Shown here: positions 1-8,075 of the stretch, one piece after another
Layout of the letters: each line of letters starts with the position of its first letter
Position numbering within the stretch: the stretch's first letter is position 1
NCBI RefSeq assembly: GCF_900116405.1
Contig: NZ_FPAQ01000031.1
Coordinates: forward strand, 709-41,489
DNA length: 40,781 bases
Direction of reading: 5' to 3'
Source of the DNA: Halomonas saccharevitans
GTDB lineage: Bacteria > Pseudomonadota > Gammaproteobacteria > Pseudomonadales > Halomonadaceae
Notes under the pieces: model-generated
Told to the model about the DNA's origin: nothing
Seen by the model: the letters and a program-made list of their open reading frames with translations, nothing else
Database searches by the model: none
Program-made: the position numbers and the translations under genes

Positions 1-357
1 GGCATGATGATGGGCGGCCAGGGCGGCATGGGGCCCGGCATGATGATGGGCGGCATGGCCAACCTGCTCGATGAGGAGCAGCTGGGCACCCTGCGCGAGA
101 TGCGTCAGCAGCACCGCACCACCCACTTCGCGCACATGGGCGAGATGATGAACCTGCGTGACGACATGGCGCTGGTGATGCGGGCGGAGCGCCCGGATCC
201 CGAGGAGCTCCAGGCGCTGCATCGCCAGATGGCCGAACTGCAGGGCGAGATGATGGCGGACCGGGTGCGCCTGCACAATCAGATGCAGGATCTGCTGACC
301 GACGAGCAGCGCGAACAACTCAAGCAGCGCGCCCCTGGCCTGCAGCGCCAGCCCTGA
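1..357 (+). CDS. Spy/CpxP-like periplasmic LTXXQ protein (5' partial)
   Basis: The reading frame is open from the first base, so the N-terminus, where a signal peptide would be expected, lies outside the window. The visible 118 residues begin with a Met/Gly-rich stretch containing two identical 18-nt copies (1-18 and 37-54). A charged, mostly helical region follows, ending in LTDEQREQLKQ, which fits the LTXXQ motif of the Spy/CpxP/ZraP periplasmic chaperone and metal-stress family. Members act in the periplasm, binding unfolded proteins or metals. Methionine-rich tracts are common in copper-handling proteins, and the DUF411 protein downstream supports an envelope copper or metal-stress role, but that is inference. 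Family assignment is fairly sure; the substrate is not. Confidence 0.75.
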   Translation, partial: GMMMGGQGGMGPGMMMGGMANLLDEEQLGTLREMRQQHRTTHFAHMGEMMNLRDDMALVMRAERPDPEELQALHRQMAELQGEMMADRVRLHNQMQDLLTDEQREQLKQRAPGLQRQP

Positions 358-392
358 TGCCGCTGGGCGCTGCCGGGTGATGCGATCCAAGC

Positions 393-406
393 TTGCGCTG
401 GATCAA
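393..406. promoter_or_regulatory. Possible degenerate FNR/Anr-type box
   Basis: TTGCGCTGGATCAA has a perfect right half (ATCAA) and a 3-of-5 left half of the TTGAT-N4-ATCAA consensus. It lies about 55 nt upstream of the small secreted-protein gene at 460. It also overlaps a GATCCA/TGGATC inverted repeat (384-389 and 399-404). It could equally be an operator for a metal regulator or chance. Confidence 0.25.
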
Positions 407-459
407 GATGGCGGATCGCCCCTTGGGCCCACAATGAGGCTGCCACGACGAGGTAACCC

Positions 460-762
460 ATGACCGTACCGGCTCGACACTCGCATCACCCCCGAGGCCA
501 ACGCCTGCTGGCGCTGCTGCTCGCGGTGCTGCTGTCGGTGGCGAGCCTCTCGGGTCACGCGGCGATGGACGCCTGCAGCGTCGACTGCGCGACGCCGCTG
601 GCGGAGATGGTCGATGGCGTCGACGCCGATTGCGGCGCCTGCGCGGCCATGGCCGCCATGCCCCTCATCGCCGCCAGCGCGGCCGACACCCTGGCCGGCA
701 CCGCCGACCCGGCGCTGGTCGACTTCATCCCCCTGCCGGCCCGGCCCCCTCCCAGACCCTGA
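460..762 (+). CDS. Small secreted cysteine-containing protein, unknown
   Basis: This 100-residue protein has a clear N-terminal signal sequence: a basic start, then a leucine/alanine core at about residues 14-30 with possible cleavage near SGHA. The mature part contains five cysteines in about 30 residues (CSVDC and CGAC groups) and a proline-rich tail. The ATG at 460 is preceded by GAGG at about 7 nt. I do not recognise the family. The position between a Spy-like protein and a DUF411 protein, together with the cysteine pairs, suggests a small periplasmic metal-binding or redox-sensitive protein. The gene is probable rather than certain, because it is short and GC-rich sequence keeps many frames open. 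Confidence 0.6.
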   Translation: MTVPARHSHHPRGQRLLALLLAVLLSVASLSGHAAMDACSVDCATPLAEMVDGVDADCGACAAMAAMPLIAASAADTLAGTADPALVDFIPLPARPPPRP

Positions 763-840
763 CGGCACCTTCGCCTGCTCGGTGACGCCGGCATCCCGCC
801 CGCCACCGGAACTTTCCGCACTCTCGTCAGGAGTCACACC

Positions 841-993
841 ATGATGACCACCGACTGCTTCGCCCTGATGGGCTCCATGGGCTGGATAGGCTGGCTGATG
901 CCGCTCGCCGTCCTGCTGCTGCTGGGCCTCGGCATCGCCTCTCTCGCCAAGTACCTGTTCTCGTCACGCCGTTCCCGGGAGGATCGCTCATGA
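841..993 (+). CDS. 50-residue single-span membrane protein
   Basis: An ATG at 841 with AGGAG about 8 nt upstream opens a 50-codon frame. It encodes one strongly hydrophobic helix (about residues 11-35, rich in Leu and Gly) followed by a basic, serine-rich tail (SSRRSREDRS). Its stop overlaps the start of the next gene in an ATGA arrangement (990-993), which is good evidence that it is translated and coupled to the DUF411 gene. Small proteins of this kind are often found beside periplasmic copper proteins. The function is unknown. Confidence 0.65.
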   Translation: MMTTDCFALMGSMGWIGWLMPLAVLLLLGLGIASLAKYLFSSRRSREDRS

Positions 994-1430
994 GCCGCCA
1001 CGCCACGCCGCTGCTGCTGTCCGCCGCCCTGCTGCTGGGCGCCGGCACCGCCCAGGCCGCCCTGCCTGCCGAGGCCACCCTTTACAAGAATCCGCAGTGC
1101 GCCTGCTGCGACGGCTATGCCCGGCACCTCGAGGCGCTGGGCGTCGAGGTCAGCGTGGTCGATGACCGACCGCTCGGCCAGCTCAAACAGGCCACCGGCG
1201 TGCCCTACGGGCTCGGCTCCTGTCATACCGTGACCATGGGCGACTACGTGATCGAGGGCCACGTGCCGATGGCGGCCGTGGCGCGGCTGTTCGAGGAGCG
1301 ACCGGCGATCGATGGCATCGGCCTTTCGGGCATGCCGATCGGCACCCCCGGCATGCCCGGCCCCCAGCGCTCGCCCTATGAGGTCTACCGGTTCACCGAC
1401 CGACAGGACGCGCCCTTCATGACGCTATGA
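990..1430 (+). CDS. DUF411 periplasmic metal-binding protein
   Basis: The 146-residue product has a signal peptide (residues 1-23, ending AQA) and then the hallmarks of DUF411: LYKNPQCACC near the mature N-terminus, a GSCHT motif, GHVP, and a GMPIGTPGMP loop. The paired cysteines and the Cys/His positions make metal, probably copper, binding likely. DUF411 proteins usually occur with copper resistance genes. The ATG overlaps the stop of the upstream 50-residue membrane protein by 4 nt, so the two are translationally coupled. A strong hairpin 50 nt downstream closes the unit. Confidence 0.85.
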   Translation: MSRHATPLLLSAALLLGAGTAQAALPAEATLYKNPQCACCDGYARHLEALGVEVSVVDDRPLGQLKQATGVPYGLGSCHTVTMGDYVIEGHVPMAAVARLFEERPAIDGIGLSGMPIGTPGMPGPQRSPYEVYRFTDRQDAPFMTL

Positions 1431-1480
1431 GGTGTGCCCTCAACGCGACGCTTAGCAGCAACACATAGCAGCCACCCAAC

Positions 1481-1511
1481 GAGATCGCCCCGGCAGTGCC
1501 GGGGCGATCTC
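1481..1511. terminator. Bidirectional hairpin terminator
   Basis: A perfect 14-bp GC-rich inverted repeat (arms 1481-1494 and 1498-1511) with a 3-nt loop lies between the convergent DUF411 and dioxygenase genes. The T-run on either side is weak, but the position and stem strength fit a shared terminator. Confidence 0.75.
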
Positions 1512-1533
1512 ACTTTCGCGTTCACCAGGGGCC

Positions 1534-2754
1534 TCAGGCCTCGGCGGTGACCCGCCGGCGTCGCCGGGCGCGCTGGATCATGCGATAGCGCGAGCGGATC
1601 TCGTCGCGCTCCATGTAGCAGCCCTGCAGCCAGCGGCGGCCGGTACTGCCCTCGAAGGCGTCCCGAGCGTGCAGCAGGCGGCGGTTGTCGAAGATCACCA
1701 GATCGCCGGGATAGTAGGTGAAGCGGATCGCGAAGGCCGGATCGCCCAGCAGGCGCTGCAGGGTCATCAGCGCCTCATAGGCCGGCTCGACGTCCTCGAA
1801 GGCAGTCTGCAGCGGGCCGCGCAGGAAGTCGGCGATGCGCACCTCGAGCAGCTCACCCCGGGCGTCCAGGCGGATCATCGGTTCGAACCAGACGTAGTCG
1901 CTGGTCTTGGCTGTATTGGCGTAGCACCAGCGCACCCGAGTCAGGGTCTCCCAGGCGTCGGGATGGCGCTCGCGCAGCGCCTCGGCCACGGCGAAGCCGT
2001 CGAGCATCACCGCCTGGCCGCCTTCGACGCTGTTCTCCAGGCAGTGCAGCATCTGCAGGCCGGGATGGTACTCGCGGGTCGGCAGGTCGGTGTGCGGCGG
2101 CAGGGCGATGGAGGTGTAGGCGTTGGAGTCCGGATCCGGCTTGGCCCGGACGTCGAACAGGCCGCCGAAGTTGGTGTCGCGGATCGGCCCGATGCGATGG
2201 GCGATGGCCTCCAGGGAGCCCGGCTCGGTGGGCAGGTCGCGCAGGCGCACCAGGCCCTTGGCGAGCACGCTCTCGAGCGCCGGGGCGAGGATCGCCTCCT
2301 CGGCCTCGCTGTCGAGCGCGGTGTCGAGCAGCCCGGCGGCGGAGAGGGTGTCCGGGCCGGCCTCGGGGCCGCCCTGCCAGTGGGTCACCGGCACCAGCGG
2401 CGCGTCGGCGTCATGGAGGTTGTCGTAGTCGTGGGCGCGCAGCCAGCCGGGGTGGAAGCGCAGGCGGCGATCCTCCACGGCGAAGTCCACGCAGAGCGCG
2501 CCGGCCTCGTCGATCTCGGCGCCATCGACCTCCGGCCAGGCGGGCAGCGTGGAGAGATCCAGGATGCGCTCCCGGGTCGCCGGGTTGACGGTGGTGTCGT
2601 CGGCGGCGTTCTCGCGCAGCCAGATGCTGTGATAGCGGCTGACCCGGCCGTCGCTCCAGGTCACCGTCACCAGACGCGGGGTGAAGGCGACGCGCTCGAG
2701 GTCGGCCTCGATGGGCCAGGCGTCATAGTCGGGGGTAAGCGGTAGCGTGGTCAT
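1534..2754 (-). CDS. Gamma-butyrobetaine dioxygenase-like Fe(II)/2-oxoglutarate enzyme
   Basis: The 406-residue protein has an N-terminal domain (about 25-110) of the kind found in gamma-butyrobetaine and trimethyllysine hydroxylases, followed by a TauD-type double-stranded beta-helix domain. Iron ligands are visible as HTD (H221, D223) and the distal H362 in NRRLLHAR; the 2-oxoglutarate-binding arginine is one of R373/R374. The expected reaction is hydroxylation of gamma-butyrobetaine to L-carnitine, which would feed the neighbouring carnitine genes. The start at 2754 is chosen for its GGGAGT ribosome site; a longer frame to 2835 lacks one. The Cys cluster that binds zinc in the N-terminal domain of canonical gamma-butyrobetaine hydroxylases is not seen here, so a related trimethylammonium substrate is possible. 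Confidence 0.8.
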   Translation of the reverse strand: MTTLPLTPDYDAWPIEADLERVAFTPRLVTVTWSDGRVSRYHSIWLRENAADDTTVNPATRERILDLSTLPAWPEVDGAEIDEAGALCVDFAVEDRRLRFHPGWLRAHDYDNLHDADAPLVPVTHWQGGPEAGPDTLSAAGLLDTALDSEAEEAILAPALESVLAKGLVRLRDLPTEPGSLEAIAHRIGPIRDTNFGGLFDVRAKPDPDSNAYTSIALPPHTDLPTREYHPGLQMLHCLENSVEGGQAVMLDGFAVAEALRERHPDAWETLTRVRWCYANTAKTSDYVWFEPMIRLDARGELLEVRIADFLRGPLQTAFEDVEPAYEALMTLQRLLGDPAFAIRFTYYPGDLVIFDNRRLLHARDAFEGSTGRRWLQGCYMERDEIRSRYRMIQRARRRRRVTAEA

Positions 2755-2815
2755 GGGGTGACTCCCGTTGGCGTTGAGCATGGCCACAGGATGCCAGCCG
2801 GACCCGGGCACGATA

Positions 2816-2851
2816 CGACCCAATTCGACACCCACTGTGCAGGATTCGACA
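2816..2851 (-). promoter_or_regulatory. Candidate CdhR operator, dioxygenase promoter
   Basis: Reading the minus strand, three GTCG half-sites occur: TGTCGAATC, TGTCGAATT and GGTCGTATC (complementary CGAC at 2847, 2826 and 2816). The spacing is 21 bp and then 10 bp. The last half-site overlaps a TTGGGT that could serve as a -35 element and lies about 62 nt from the start codon. The same spacing and distance recur upstream of cdhC (8141-8175). The block lies immediately after the cdhR stop codon. The link to CdhR is inferred. Confidence 0.5.
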
Positions 2852-2852
2852 G

Positions 2853-3818
2853 TCAGCTCGACTCGGCGCGTCGCCGCAGCTGGCTCGGCGTCACGCCGTG
2901 ATGGCGGCGGAAGGCGCGGGTGAAGCTCGAGGCGGAGGCGAAGCCGCTGGCCAGGGCAACCTGGGTGACCGGGTGGCGCGTCTCGCGCAGCAGCCGATGG
3001 GCGTGGGCCAGGCGGCGCTCCACGTAGAAGCGCTGGGGCGAACAGGCGAGGTCCCGCTCGAAGAGGCGCTCCAGGCGGCGCCAGCCGAGTCCCAGCTCGT
3101 CGGCGAGCGCGCGGATGCTCAGCGGCGCCTCCAGGTGATCCTCCATCAGCACGATGGCGCGATGGAGCAGCGGGTCGAGGCCCTGGCCCGGATGGCCCCG
3201 CTGGCGGCTCGCCGGCTGGCGCCCCTGATGGTGGACGAGCTGCTCGCGGACCCGGTCGGCCAGGTCATCGCCGTGACGCCGGCGGATCAGGTCGAGGCTC
3301 ATGTCGATGGCCGCGCTGCCGCCGGCGCAGGAGAAGCCGCTCGGCGTGACCTCGAAGACCGACTCCACCGCCTCGATCTCGGGGAAGCGCTCGCGAAACT
3401 CCGGCAGGCTCTCCCAGTGCAGGGTCACCGTCTGGTCGGCGAGCAGGTCGGCGGCGGCCAGCACGAAGCAGCCAGTGTCCATGCCGCCCAGGGTGACGCC
3501 TTGGGCGGCCCGCTCGCGCAGCCACTCGAGCAGCGTCTCGTCGACGGCGGCGTCCGGGGCGAAGCTCGCACAGACCGCCAGGCTCGGCGCCATCGGCACG
3601 TCATCCAGGCTCACGTCGGCGGCCAGCGTCATGCCATTGGAGGCCTCGACCGGCCCGCCGTCGCGGCTGATCACGTCCCACTGGAAGAGCGTCTGCCCGC
3701 TGATGCGGTTGGCGATGCGCAGCGGCTCGATGGCCGAGAAGAAGGCCACCATGGCGAAGCGCGGCAGCAGCAGGAAACCGAGACGCTCCGGGAGGGACGC
3801 GGGAGGCTGGAGTCGCAT
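2853..3818 (-). CDS. cdhR: GlxA/AraC-family transcriptional regulator (CdhR-like)
   Basis: The 321-residue protein has a DJ-1/PfpI-like amidotransferase-fold domain (about 10-185, with the DTGCFVLA segment at the usual nucleophile-elbow position) and a C-terminal double helix-turn-helix AraC domain (about 220-318, ending in the typical ASGFASASSFTRAFRRHHGVTP signature). Regulators of this architecture include GbdR, SouR and CdhR, which activate glycine betaine, sarcosine and carnitine catabolism. Sitting inside the carnitine cluster makes CdhR the best match. It probably senses carnitine or a breakdown product and activates the units starting at 8075 and 2754. The ATG at 3818 has an AGGTG about 6 nt upstream. 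Confidence 0.85.
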   Translation of the reverse strand: MRLQPPASLPERLGFLLLPRFAMVAFFSAIEPLRIANRISGQTLFQWDVISRDGGPVEASNGMTLAADVSLDDVPMAPSLAVCASFAPDAAVDETLLEWLRERAAQGVTLGGMDTGCFVLAAADLLADQTVTLHWESLPEFRERFPEIEAVESVFEVTPSGFSCAGGSAAIDMSLDLIRRRHGDDLADRVREQLVHHQGRQPASRQRGHPGQGLDPLLHRAIVLMEDHLEAPLSIRALADELGLGWRRLERLFERDLACSPQRFYVERRLAHAHRLLRETRHPVTQVALASGFASASSFTRAFRRHHGVTPSQLRRRAESS

Positions 3819-3887
3819 GGAGCACCTGGGCGAGGAGTGGGCCGGAATCGAGCGCCGATTGTAGGCGGCCGGGACGGTGCAACGGAA

Positions 3888-3919
3888 GCGGCCGAGATAC
3901 CCGGGGGTATCTCGGCCGC
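3888..3919 (-). terminator. Hairpin terminator after the BCCT transporter
   Basis: Perfect 15-bp inverted repeat arms (3888-3902 and 3905-3919) with a 2-nt formal loop lie 34 nt beyond the transporter stop, before cdhR. The U-run is poor. It probably ends or attenuates the transporter transcript, although a long symmetrical site upstream of cdhR could also bind a regulator. Confidence 0.6.
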
Positions 3920-3952
3920 CTTCATCGACCCGCGCAAGGACGCGGCGTCAGG

Positions 3953-5677
3953 TCACTGGCGCTGCGACGCCCCGACGCGGCGGCGCGACTCGCGAAACAG
4001 CGAGACCAGCACGCCGGCGGTCATCACCAGGATCACCACGCTCAGCGGCAGGGCCGCGGCGATCAGCGCGGTCTGCAGCGCCTTGAGGCCGCCGGCCATC
4101 AGCAGTGTCGCCGCCACCAGGCCGATCACCACGCCCCAGAACACGCGGAAGCGCTGCGGCGGCTCCTCGTTGCCCAGCGACAGGATGGTGGTCAGCACCA
4201 GGGTGCCGGAGTCCGACGAGGTGACGAACCAGCTCATCAGCAGGAACACCATCAGCGCCGAGAGCACCCAGCCGAAGGCCCCGGTGCCGGCGATGCCGTC
4301 GGCGCTTTCGAACAGCGCGGCCGGCAGGTTCCAGGCGTTGACCAGTTCGATGATGCCGCCGCTGCCCGGGCCGCCGGCGGCGGTGAGCTCCTGGTGGAGG
4401 GCGTTGCCACCGAAGATGATCAGCCAGACGAAGATGATCATCGTCGGCACCAGCAGCACGCCGAGCACGAATTCACGCAGCGTACGGCCGCGCGAGATAC
4501 GCGCGATGAAGATGCCGACGAACGGCGCCCAGGCCAGCCACCAGCCCCAGTAGAAGATGGTCCAGCCCTGCTGCCACTCGGTCGTGCCGGGATCGTCGGC
4601 GAACCACAGCCCCATGGGGATGAAGTTGAGGGCGTAGTCGAGCACGGTATCGCCGAAGGCGCCGATCAGCCACAGGGTCGGGCCGCCGATCAGGAAAGTC
4701 GCGACCACGGCCACCGAGACCCAGATGTTCATCTCCGAGATGATCTTGATGCCGCGCTTGACCCCGGAGACCGCCGAGATGACCGACACTGTCGAGATCA
4801 CGGCGATCAGCACCAGCTGGGAATTGAGCCCCGGGTCGGTGCCGATCAGGCGCTCCAGGCCCACGGCCATCTGGCTGACGCCGAGTCCCAGCGAGGTGGC
4901 CACGCCGAACACGCAGCCGAGCACGCCGAGGATATCCACGGCGTGGCCGATGGGGCCGAAGATGCGCTCGCCGATGAACGGATAGAGCGCCGAGCGCAGC
5001 GCCAGGGGCAGGCCCTTGCGGTAGGCGAAGTAGGCCAGCGACATGCCGACGATCACGTAGATCGCCCAGCCGTGCAGCCCCCAGTGGAACACCGAGACGC
5101 GCAGCGCATCGATGGCCCGCTCGTAGTTCATGGCGGCCGCGCCAGCCATGTCGGCATGGGGGTTGTTGGGGTAGCCGAAGGCGCCGGTGTTGTCGAAGTA
5201 GAAGGTCGGTTCGGCGACGCCGAAGAACAGGATGCCGATGCCGATGCCGGCGGAGAACAGCATCGAGAACCAGGCGAAGTTGCTGAAGTCGGGCCGGCTG
5301 TCATCGGGTCCCAGGCGCACACTGCCATGGCGGCTGAGCACGATGTAGGCGCAGACCACCAGCAGCAGCATCACGGTGATCAGGTAGTAGCCGCTGAAGG
5401 TGGTCTCGATCCAGGTACGCGTGGTGCCGAACAGGCCACCGGCGAGGTCTGGCATCACGCCGGTGAAGAGCACGAAGCCCAGCACCAGCAGCGCGGCGGT
5501 GATGGTCATGCCCTTGTGCATGCCACTGAAGAAGCCGTCCTGTGAAATCTCGGTGACCATGTAGTCGGTCGACGTCTCGACCTCATGGCTGGCACGGCGT
5601 GTCGGCGGAGTGGGGGGAGTTGAAGTAGCGATAACGTCATCCTCTTGAGCCGGGCCTCGGGCCGGCGATCCCGTCAA
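3953..5677 (-). CDS. BCCT-family betaine/carnitine transporter
   Basis: The product has about 12 hydrophobic segments and the BCCT signature around TM8 (FYWGWWLAWAPFVGIF followed by IARISRGRT), the tryptophan-rich region that forms the trimethylammonium-binding box. BCCT carriers use sodium or proton coupling, or exchange, to import betaine, choline or carnitine. Within this cluster carnitine or gamma-butyrobetaine is the likely cargo. The start is unresolved. The longest frame begins at a TTG (5677) with GAGG 8 nt upstream, inside a hairpin. The first in-frame ATG is at 5560. The best Shine-Dalgarno-like run (AAGAGG) precedes no in-frame ATG, GTG or TTG. The core transporter sequence begins near residue 45 either way. 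Confidence 0.88.
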   Translation of the reverse strand: MTGSPARGPAQEDDVIATSTPPTPPTRRASHEVETSTDYMVTEISQDGFFSGMHKGMTITAALLVLGFVLFTGVMPDLAGGLFGTTRTWIETTFSGYYLITVMLLLVVCAYIVLSRHGSVRLGPDDSRPDFSNFAWFSMLFSAGIGIGILFFGVAEPTFYFDNTGAFGYPNNPHADMAGAAAMNYERAIDALRVSVFHWGLHGWAIYVIVGMSLAYFAYRKGLPLALRSALYPFIGERIFGPIGHAVDILGVLGCVFGVATSLGLGVSQMAVGLERLIGTDPGLNSQLVLIAVISTVSVISAVSGVKRGIKIISEMNIWVSVAVVATFLIGGPTLWLIGAFGDTVLDYALNFIPMGLWFADDPGTTEWQQGWTIFYWGWWLAWAPFVGIFIARISRGRTLREFVLGVLLVPTMIIFVWLIIFGGNALHQELTAAGGPGSGGIIELVNAWNLPAALFESADGIAGTGAFGWVLSALMVFLLMSWFVTSSDSGTLVLTTILSLGNEEPPQRFRVFWGVVIGLVAATLLMAGGLKALQTALIAAALPLSVVILVMTAGVLVSLFRESRRRVGASQRQ

Positions 5678-5700
5678 CCGCCCGGCCTCGGCCGGGCGGT
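5677..5700 (-). terminator. Intercistronic hairpin upstream of the BCCT gene
   Basis: A 10-bp perfect GC-only stem (arms 5677-5686 and 5691-5700) with a CTCG/CGAG loop lies between the thioesterase stop and the transporter. There is no good U-run on the minus strand, so it may be a weak terminator or attenuator, or a stabilising 3' hairpin. It overlaps the proposed TTG start of the transporter. Confidence 0.5.
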
Positions 5701-5752
5701 ACCTGATTCTTATTCTTGGCGTCCATGTACTTGGCGTAACGGCAGAAGACGC

Positions 5753-6214
5753 TCAGCGCTTGGCGGGCAGCCCGATGCGACGCCCGGCGAGTTCCGGCCA
5801 GTCACCCTCGGCGGCGGCGGGCAGCGTCTCGATGACGCCGGCCACGGCCTCCGGGAACGGCGCCGGGCGCCCGGCGTCGCTGTCGATGCCCATCAGCATC
5901 TGCTCGCTAGTGGCGAGCAGCGTGCCCTCGCTGTCGTGCATCGTGAAGAAGACGTGCAGGCGCTTAGCATCGCGCGCCAGCACCGTCACCTCGACCGACA
6001 GCGGCTGGCCCTCGTGGACCTCGCGCCGGTAGCAGAGGTGCGTCTCCAGGGTGAAGAGGGTGTAGCCATAGCGCGCCCGACCGGCCTCATCGAGGCCGAT
6101 GGCGTCCATCAGCGCCTCCACGCCCAGCGAGAACACCCGCGCGTACTCGGCGTCGTTCATGTGGCCGTTGTAGTCGACCCACTCGGAGGCGACACGGATC
6201 TCCATCAGGGCCAT
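5753..6214 (-). CDS. cdhB: Hotdog-fold thioesterase, betainyl-CoA hydrolase (CdhB-like)
   Basis: The 153-residue protein fits a single 4-hydroxybenzoyl-CoA-type hotdog domain. The active-site helix region is visible as DYNGHMND (D14-D21), the standard place of the catalytic acid in this family. In carnitine degraders the gene next to L-carnitine dehydrogenase encodes the thioesterase that hydrolyses betainyl-CoA to glycine betaine and CoA. Its ATG overlaps the dehydrogenase stop by one base (TGATG), so translation is coupled. An alternative ATG lies three codons in. Its function rests largely on context, which is strong. Confidence 0.85.
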   Translation of the reverse strand: MALMEIRVASEWVDYNGHMNDAEYARVFSLGVEALMDAIGLDEAGRARYGYTLFTLETHLCYRREVHEGQPLSVEVTVLARDAKRLHVFFTMHDSEGTLLATSEQMLMGIDSDAGRPAPFPEAVAGVIETLPAAAEGDWPELAGRRIGLPAKR

Positions 6215-7170
6215 CAGATGCGCCCTTCCAGGCCTTCGGCCTCGGGCCAGTACTTCTGCACCAGGCCGAGCAGCTCGACCAGGAAGTCGTCGCGGCGGCG
6301 ATCGAGCTCGGCGACCGGGCGACCGGCGGCCTGGTACTCGCAGCCCTCGACCACCTTGTCGATCAGCTCATCGGTGAGCTCCGGGGCCTCGAGCTTGGTC
6401 CAGGGCAGCTTCAGCGCCGGGCCGAACTGCTCGAGCATGTGGCGCATGCCCTGCTCGCCGCCGGCCAGATGGAAGGTCAGGAAGGTGCCCATCAGCGACC
6501 AGCGCAGGCCGCAGCCGTAGACCACGGCAGCGTCGATCTCCTCGGTGGTGGCGACGCCGTCGTTGACCAGGTGCAGCGCCTCGCGCCACAGCGCCTCCAT
6601 CAGGCGGTCGGCGATGTGGCCCTCGATCTCGCGCTTGACCACCAGCGGGCGCATCGCCAGCCCCTGGTAGAGCGCCTGGGCGGTGTCAGTAGTCGCGCTG
6701 GTGGTCGCTTCGCCGCCCACCAGTTCGACCAGCGGCAGCAGGTAGACCGGATTGAAGGGATGGGCGACGATCACCCGGCCGGGCACCTTCGCGCAATCCC
6801 GCTGCAGATCGGTCGGCTTGAAGCCCGAGGTGGAGGAGCCGATGATCGTCTCCGGCGCGGCCGCGGCGTCAAGCGCAGCGAGGATCTCGCACTTGAGCTC
6901 GAGGCGCTCGGGCACGTTCTCCTGGATCAGGTCGGCGCCTTCCACGGCGGCCTCGAGGCTCGCGACGAAGCGCAGCCGCTCGGGGCTCGCCCCCTCGGCC
7001 AGGCCCTGCTTCTCGAGCGAGTCCCAGGCGTTGTCGACGAAGGCGCGGGTGCGCGCCTCTGCGCCCTCGGCCGGATCGAAGGCGACCACGTCCCAGCCGC
7101 GGGCCAGGGCCCGGGCGATCCAGCCGTTACCGATGACGCCGGTGCCGATGACGGTCAGCTGCTGGCTCAT
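6214..7170 (-). CDS. cdhA: L-carnitine 3-dehydrogenase
   Basis: The 318-residue protein is of the 3-hydroxyacyl-CoA dehydrogenase fold. It has an N-terminal NAD-binding Rossmann motif (GTGVIG, residues 9-14), the SSTSGF segment, the family's [18 protein letters not shown] block around residues 141-158, and a helical C-terminal domain. Short stand-alone members of this kind beside a BKACE and a thioesterase are L-carnitine dehydrogenases (EC 1.1.1.108), which oxidise L-carnitine to 3-dehydrocarnitine with NAD+. The start shares an ATGA with the end of cdhC, and the stop overlaps the thioesterase start, giving a tightly coupled cdhC-cdhA-cdhB operon. Confidence 0.92.
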   Translation of the reverse strand: MSQQLTVIGTGVIGNGWIARALARGWDVVAFDPAEGAEARTRAFVDNAWDSLEKQGLAEGASPERLRFVASLEAAVEGADLIQENVPERLELKCEILAALDAAAAPETIIGSSTSGFKPTDLQRDCAKVPGRVIVAHPFNPVYLLPLVELVGGEATTSATTDTAQALYQGLAMRPLVVKREIEGHIADRLMEALWREALHLVNDGVATTEEIDAAVVYGCGLRWSLMGTFLTFHLAGGEQGMRHMLEQFGPALKLPWTKLEAPELTDELIDKVVEGCEYQAAGRPVAELDRRRDDFLVELLGLVQKYWPEAEGLEGRI

Positions 7171-8075
7171 GCTTCACCTCCCATGATCTTACCGGTGTTC
7201 GGATCGCGCAGCTTGAGGTGCGCGCGGGTCTCGGCCGGGGTCATGATGCGACCGCCGAGGTTCTCGATGATGGTGCCGGACTTCTCGACCAGGCCGCCGT
7301 TGGTGGCCAGCACGCCCTTCTCGAGGTAGAGGTTGTCCTCCAGGCCGACCCGGGCGTGGCCGCCGAGCAGCATCGCCTGGGCGACCATCGGCATCTGGTG
7401 ACGGCCGATGCCGAAGGCGGCCCAGTTGGCGTTCTCCGGCAGCTTGTTGCGCATCGCCAGCATGGTCTCGGTGTCGGCTTCGGCGCCCCAGGGAATGCCC
7501 AGGCAGAGCTGGAACAGCGGGTCGCCGTCGAGCAGGCCTTCTTTCTGCAGCTGGCGGGCGAACCAGACGTGGCCCAGGTCGAAGCACTCGAGCTCGGGCT
7601 TGACGCCGGCGGCCTGCACCAGGCGGGCGTGCTCGCGCAGCCAGTCGGCGGTGTTGACGTAGACCATGTCGCTGAAGTTGAGGCTGCCGCAGTCCAGGGT
7701 GCAGAGCTCGGGCAGCAGCTCGCCCACCGGGGCATGGCGCTCGGCCGGGGTCTGGATGTCGGTGCCCGGGCCGCCGCGGGTCGGATCCTCGACGTCCGGC
7801 ACCCAGTCACCGCCGCCGCCGGCGGTGATGTTCATGACGATGTCGACGTCGGCCTCGCGAACGCGCTCCATCACCTCGCGGAAGTGCTCGGTGGAGTGGC
7901 TGATGCCACCGGTCTCGGGGTCGCGCACGTGGATGTGGGCGACGCTGGCGCCGGCGCGGGCGGCCTCGATGCAGTTGTCGGCGATCTGCTTCGGCGTGAC
8001 CGGCACATTGGGGTTCTTGCCGGCGGTGTCGCCGGCGCCGGTAACGGCGCAGGTCAGAATGACGTTGCGGTTCAT
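7167..8075 (-). CDS. cdhC: BKACE-family 3-dehydrocarnitine cleavage enzyme
   Basis: This 302-residue BKACE (DUF849, 3-keto-5-aminohexanoate cleavage) TIM-barrel protein carries the zinc-binding HIHVRD motif (H47, H49), a GGGGDW segment, and the [10 protein letters not shown] and [11 protein letters not shown] blocks typical of the family. In carnitine clusters this enzyme condenses 3-dehydrocarnitine with acetyl-CoA and splits it into acetoacetate and betainyl-CoA. It is the first gene of the operon. Its ATG at 8075 has a perfect AGGAGG 6 nt upstream, and the three-half-site candidate operator lies 66-101 nt upstream. Confidence 0.92.
   Translation of the reverse strand: MNRNVILTCAVTGAGDTAGKNPNVPVTPKQIADNCIEAARAGASVAHIHVRDPETGGISHSTEHFREVMERVREADVDIVMNITAGGGGDWVPDVEDPTRGGPGTDIQTPAERHAPVGELLPELCTLDCGSLNFSDMVYVNTADWLREHARLVQAAGVKPELECFDLGHVWFARQLQKEGLLDGDPLFQLCLGIPWGAEADTETMLAMRNKLPENANWAAFGIGRHQMPMVAQAMLLGGHARVGLEDNLYLEKGVLATNGGLVEKSGTIIENLGGRIMTPAETRAHLKLRDPNTGKIMGGEA

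Noticed and set aside
2898..4553. Plus-strand open frame of 551 codons across cdhR and the BCCT gene
   Set aside because: It is the mirror of two clear genes, crosses their terminator hairpin, and shows no domain or ribosome site.
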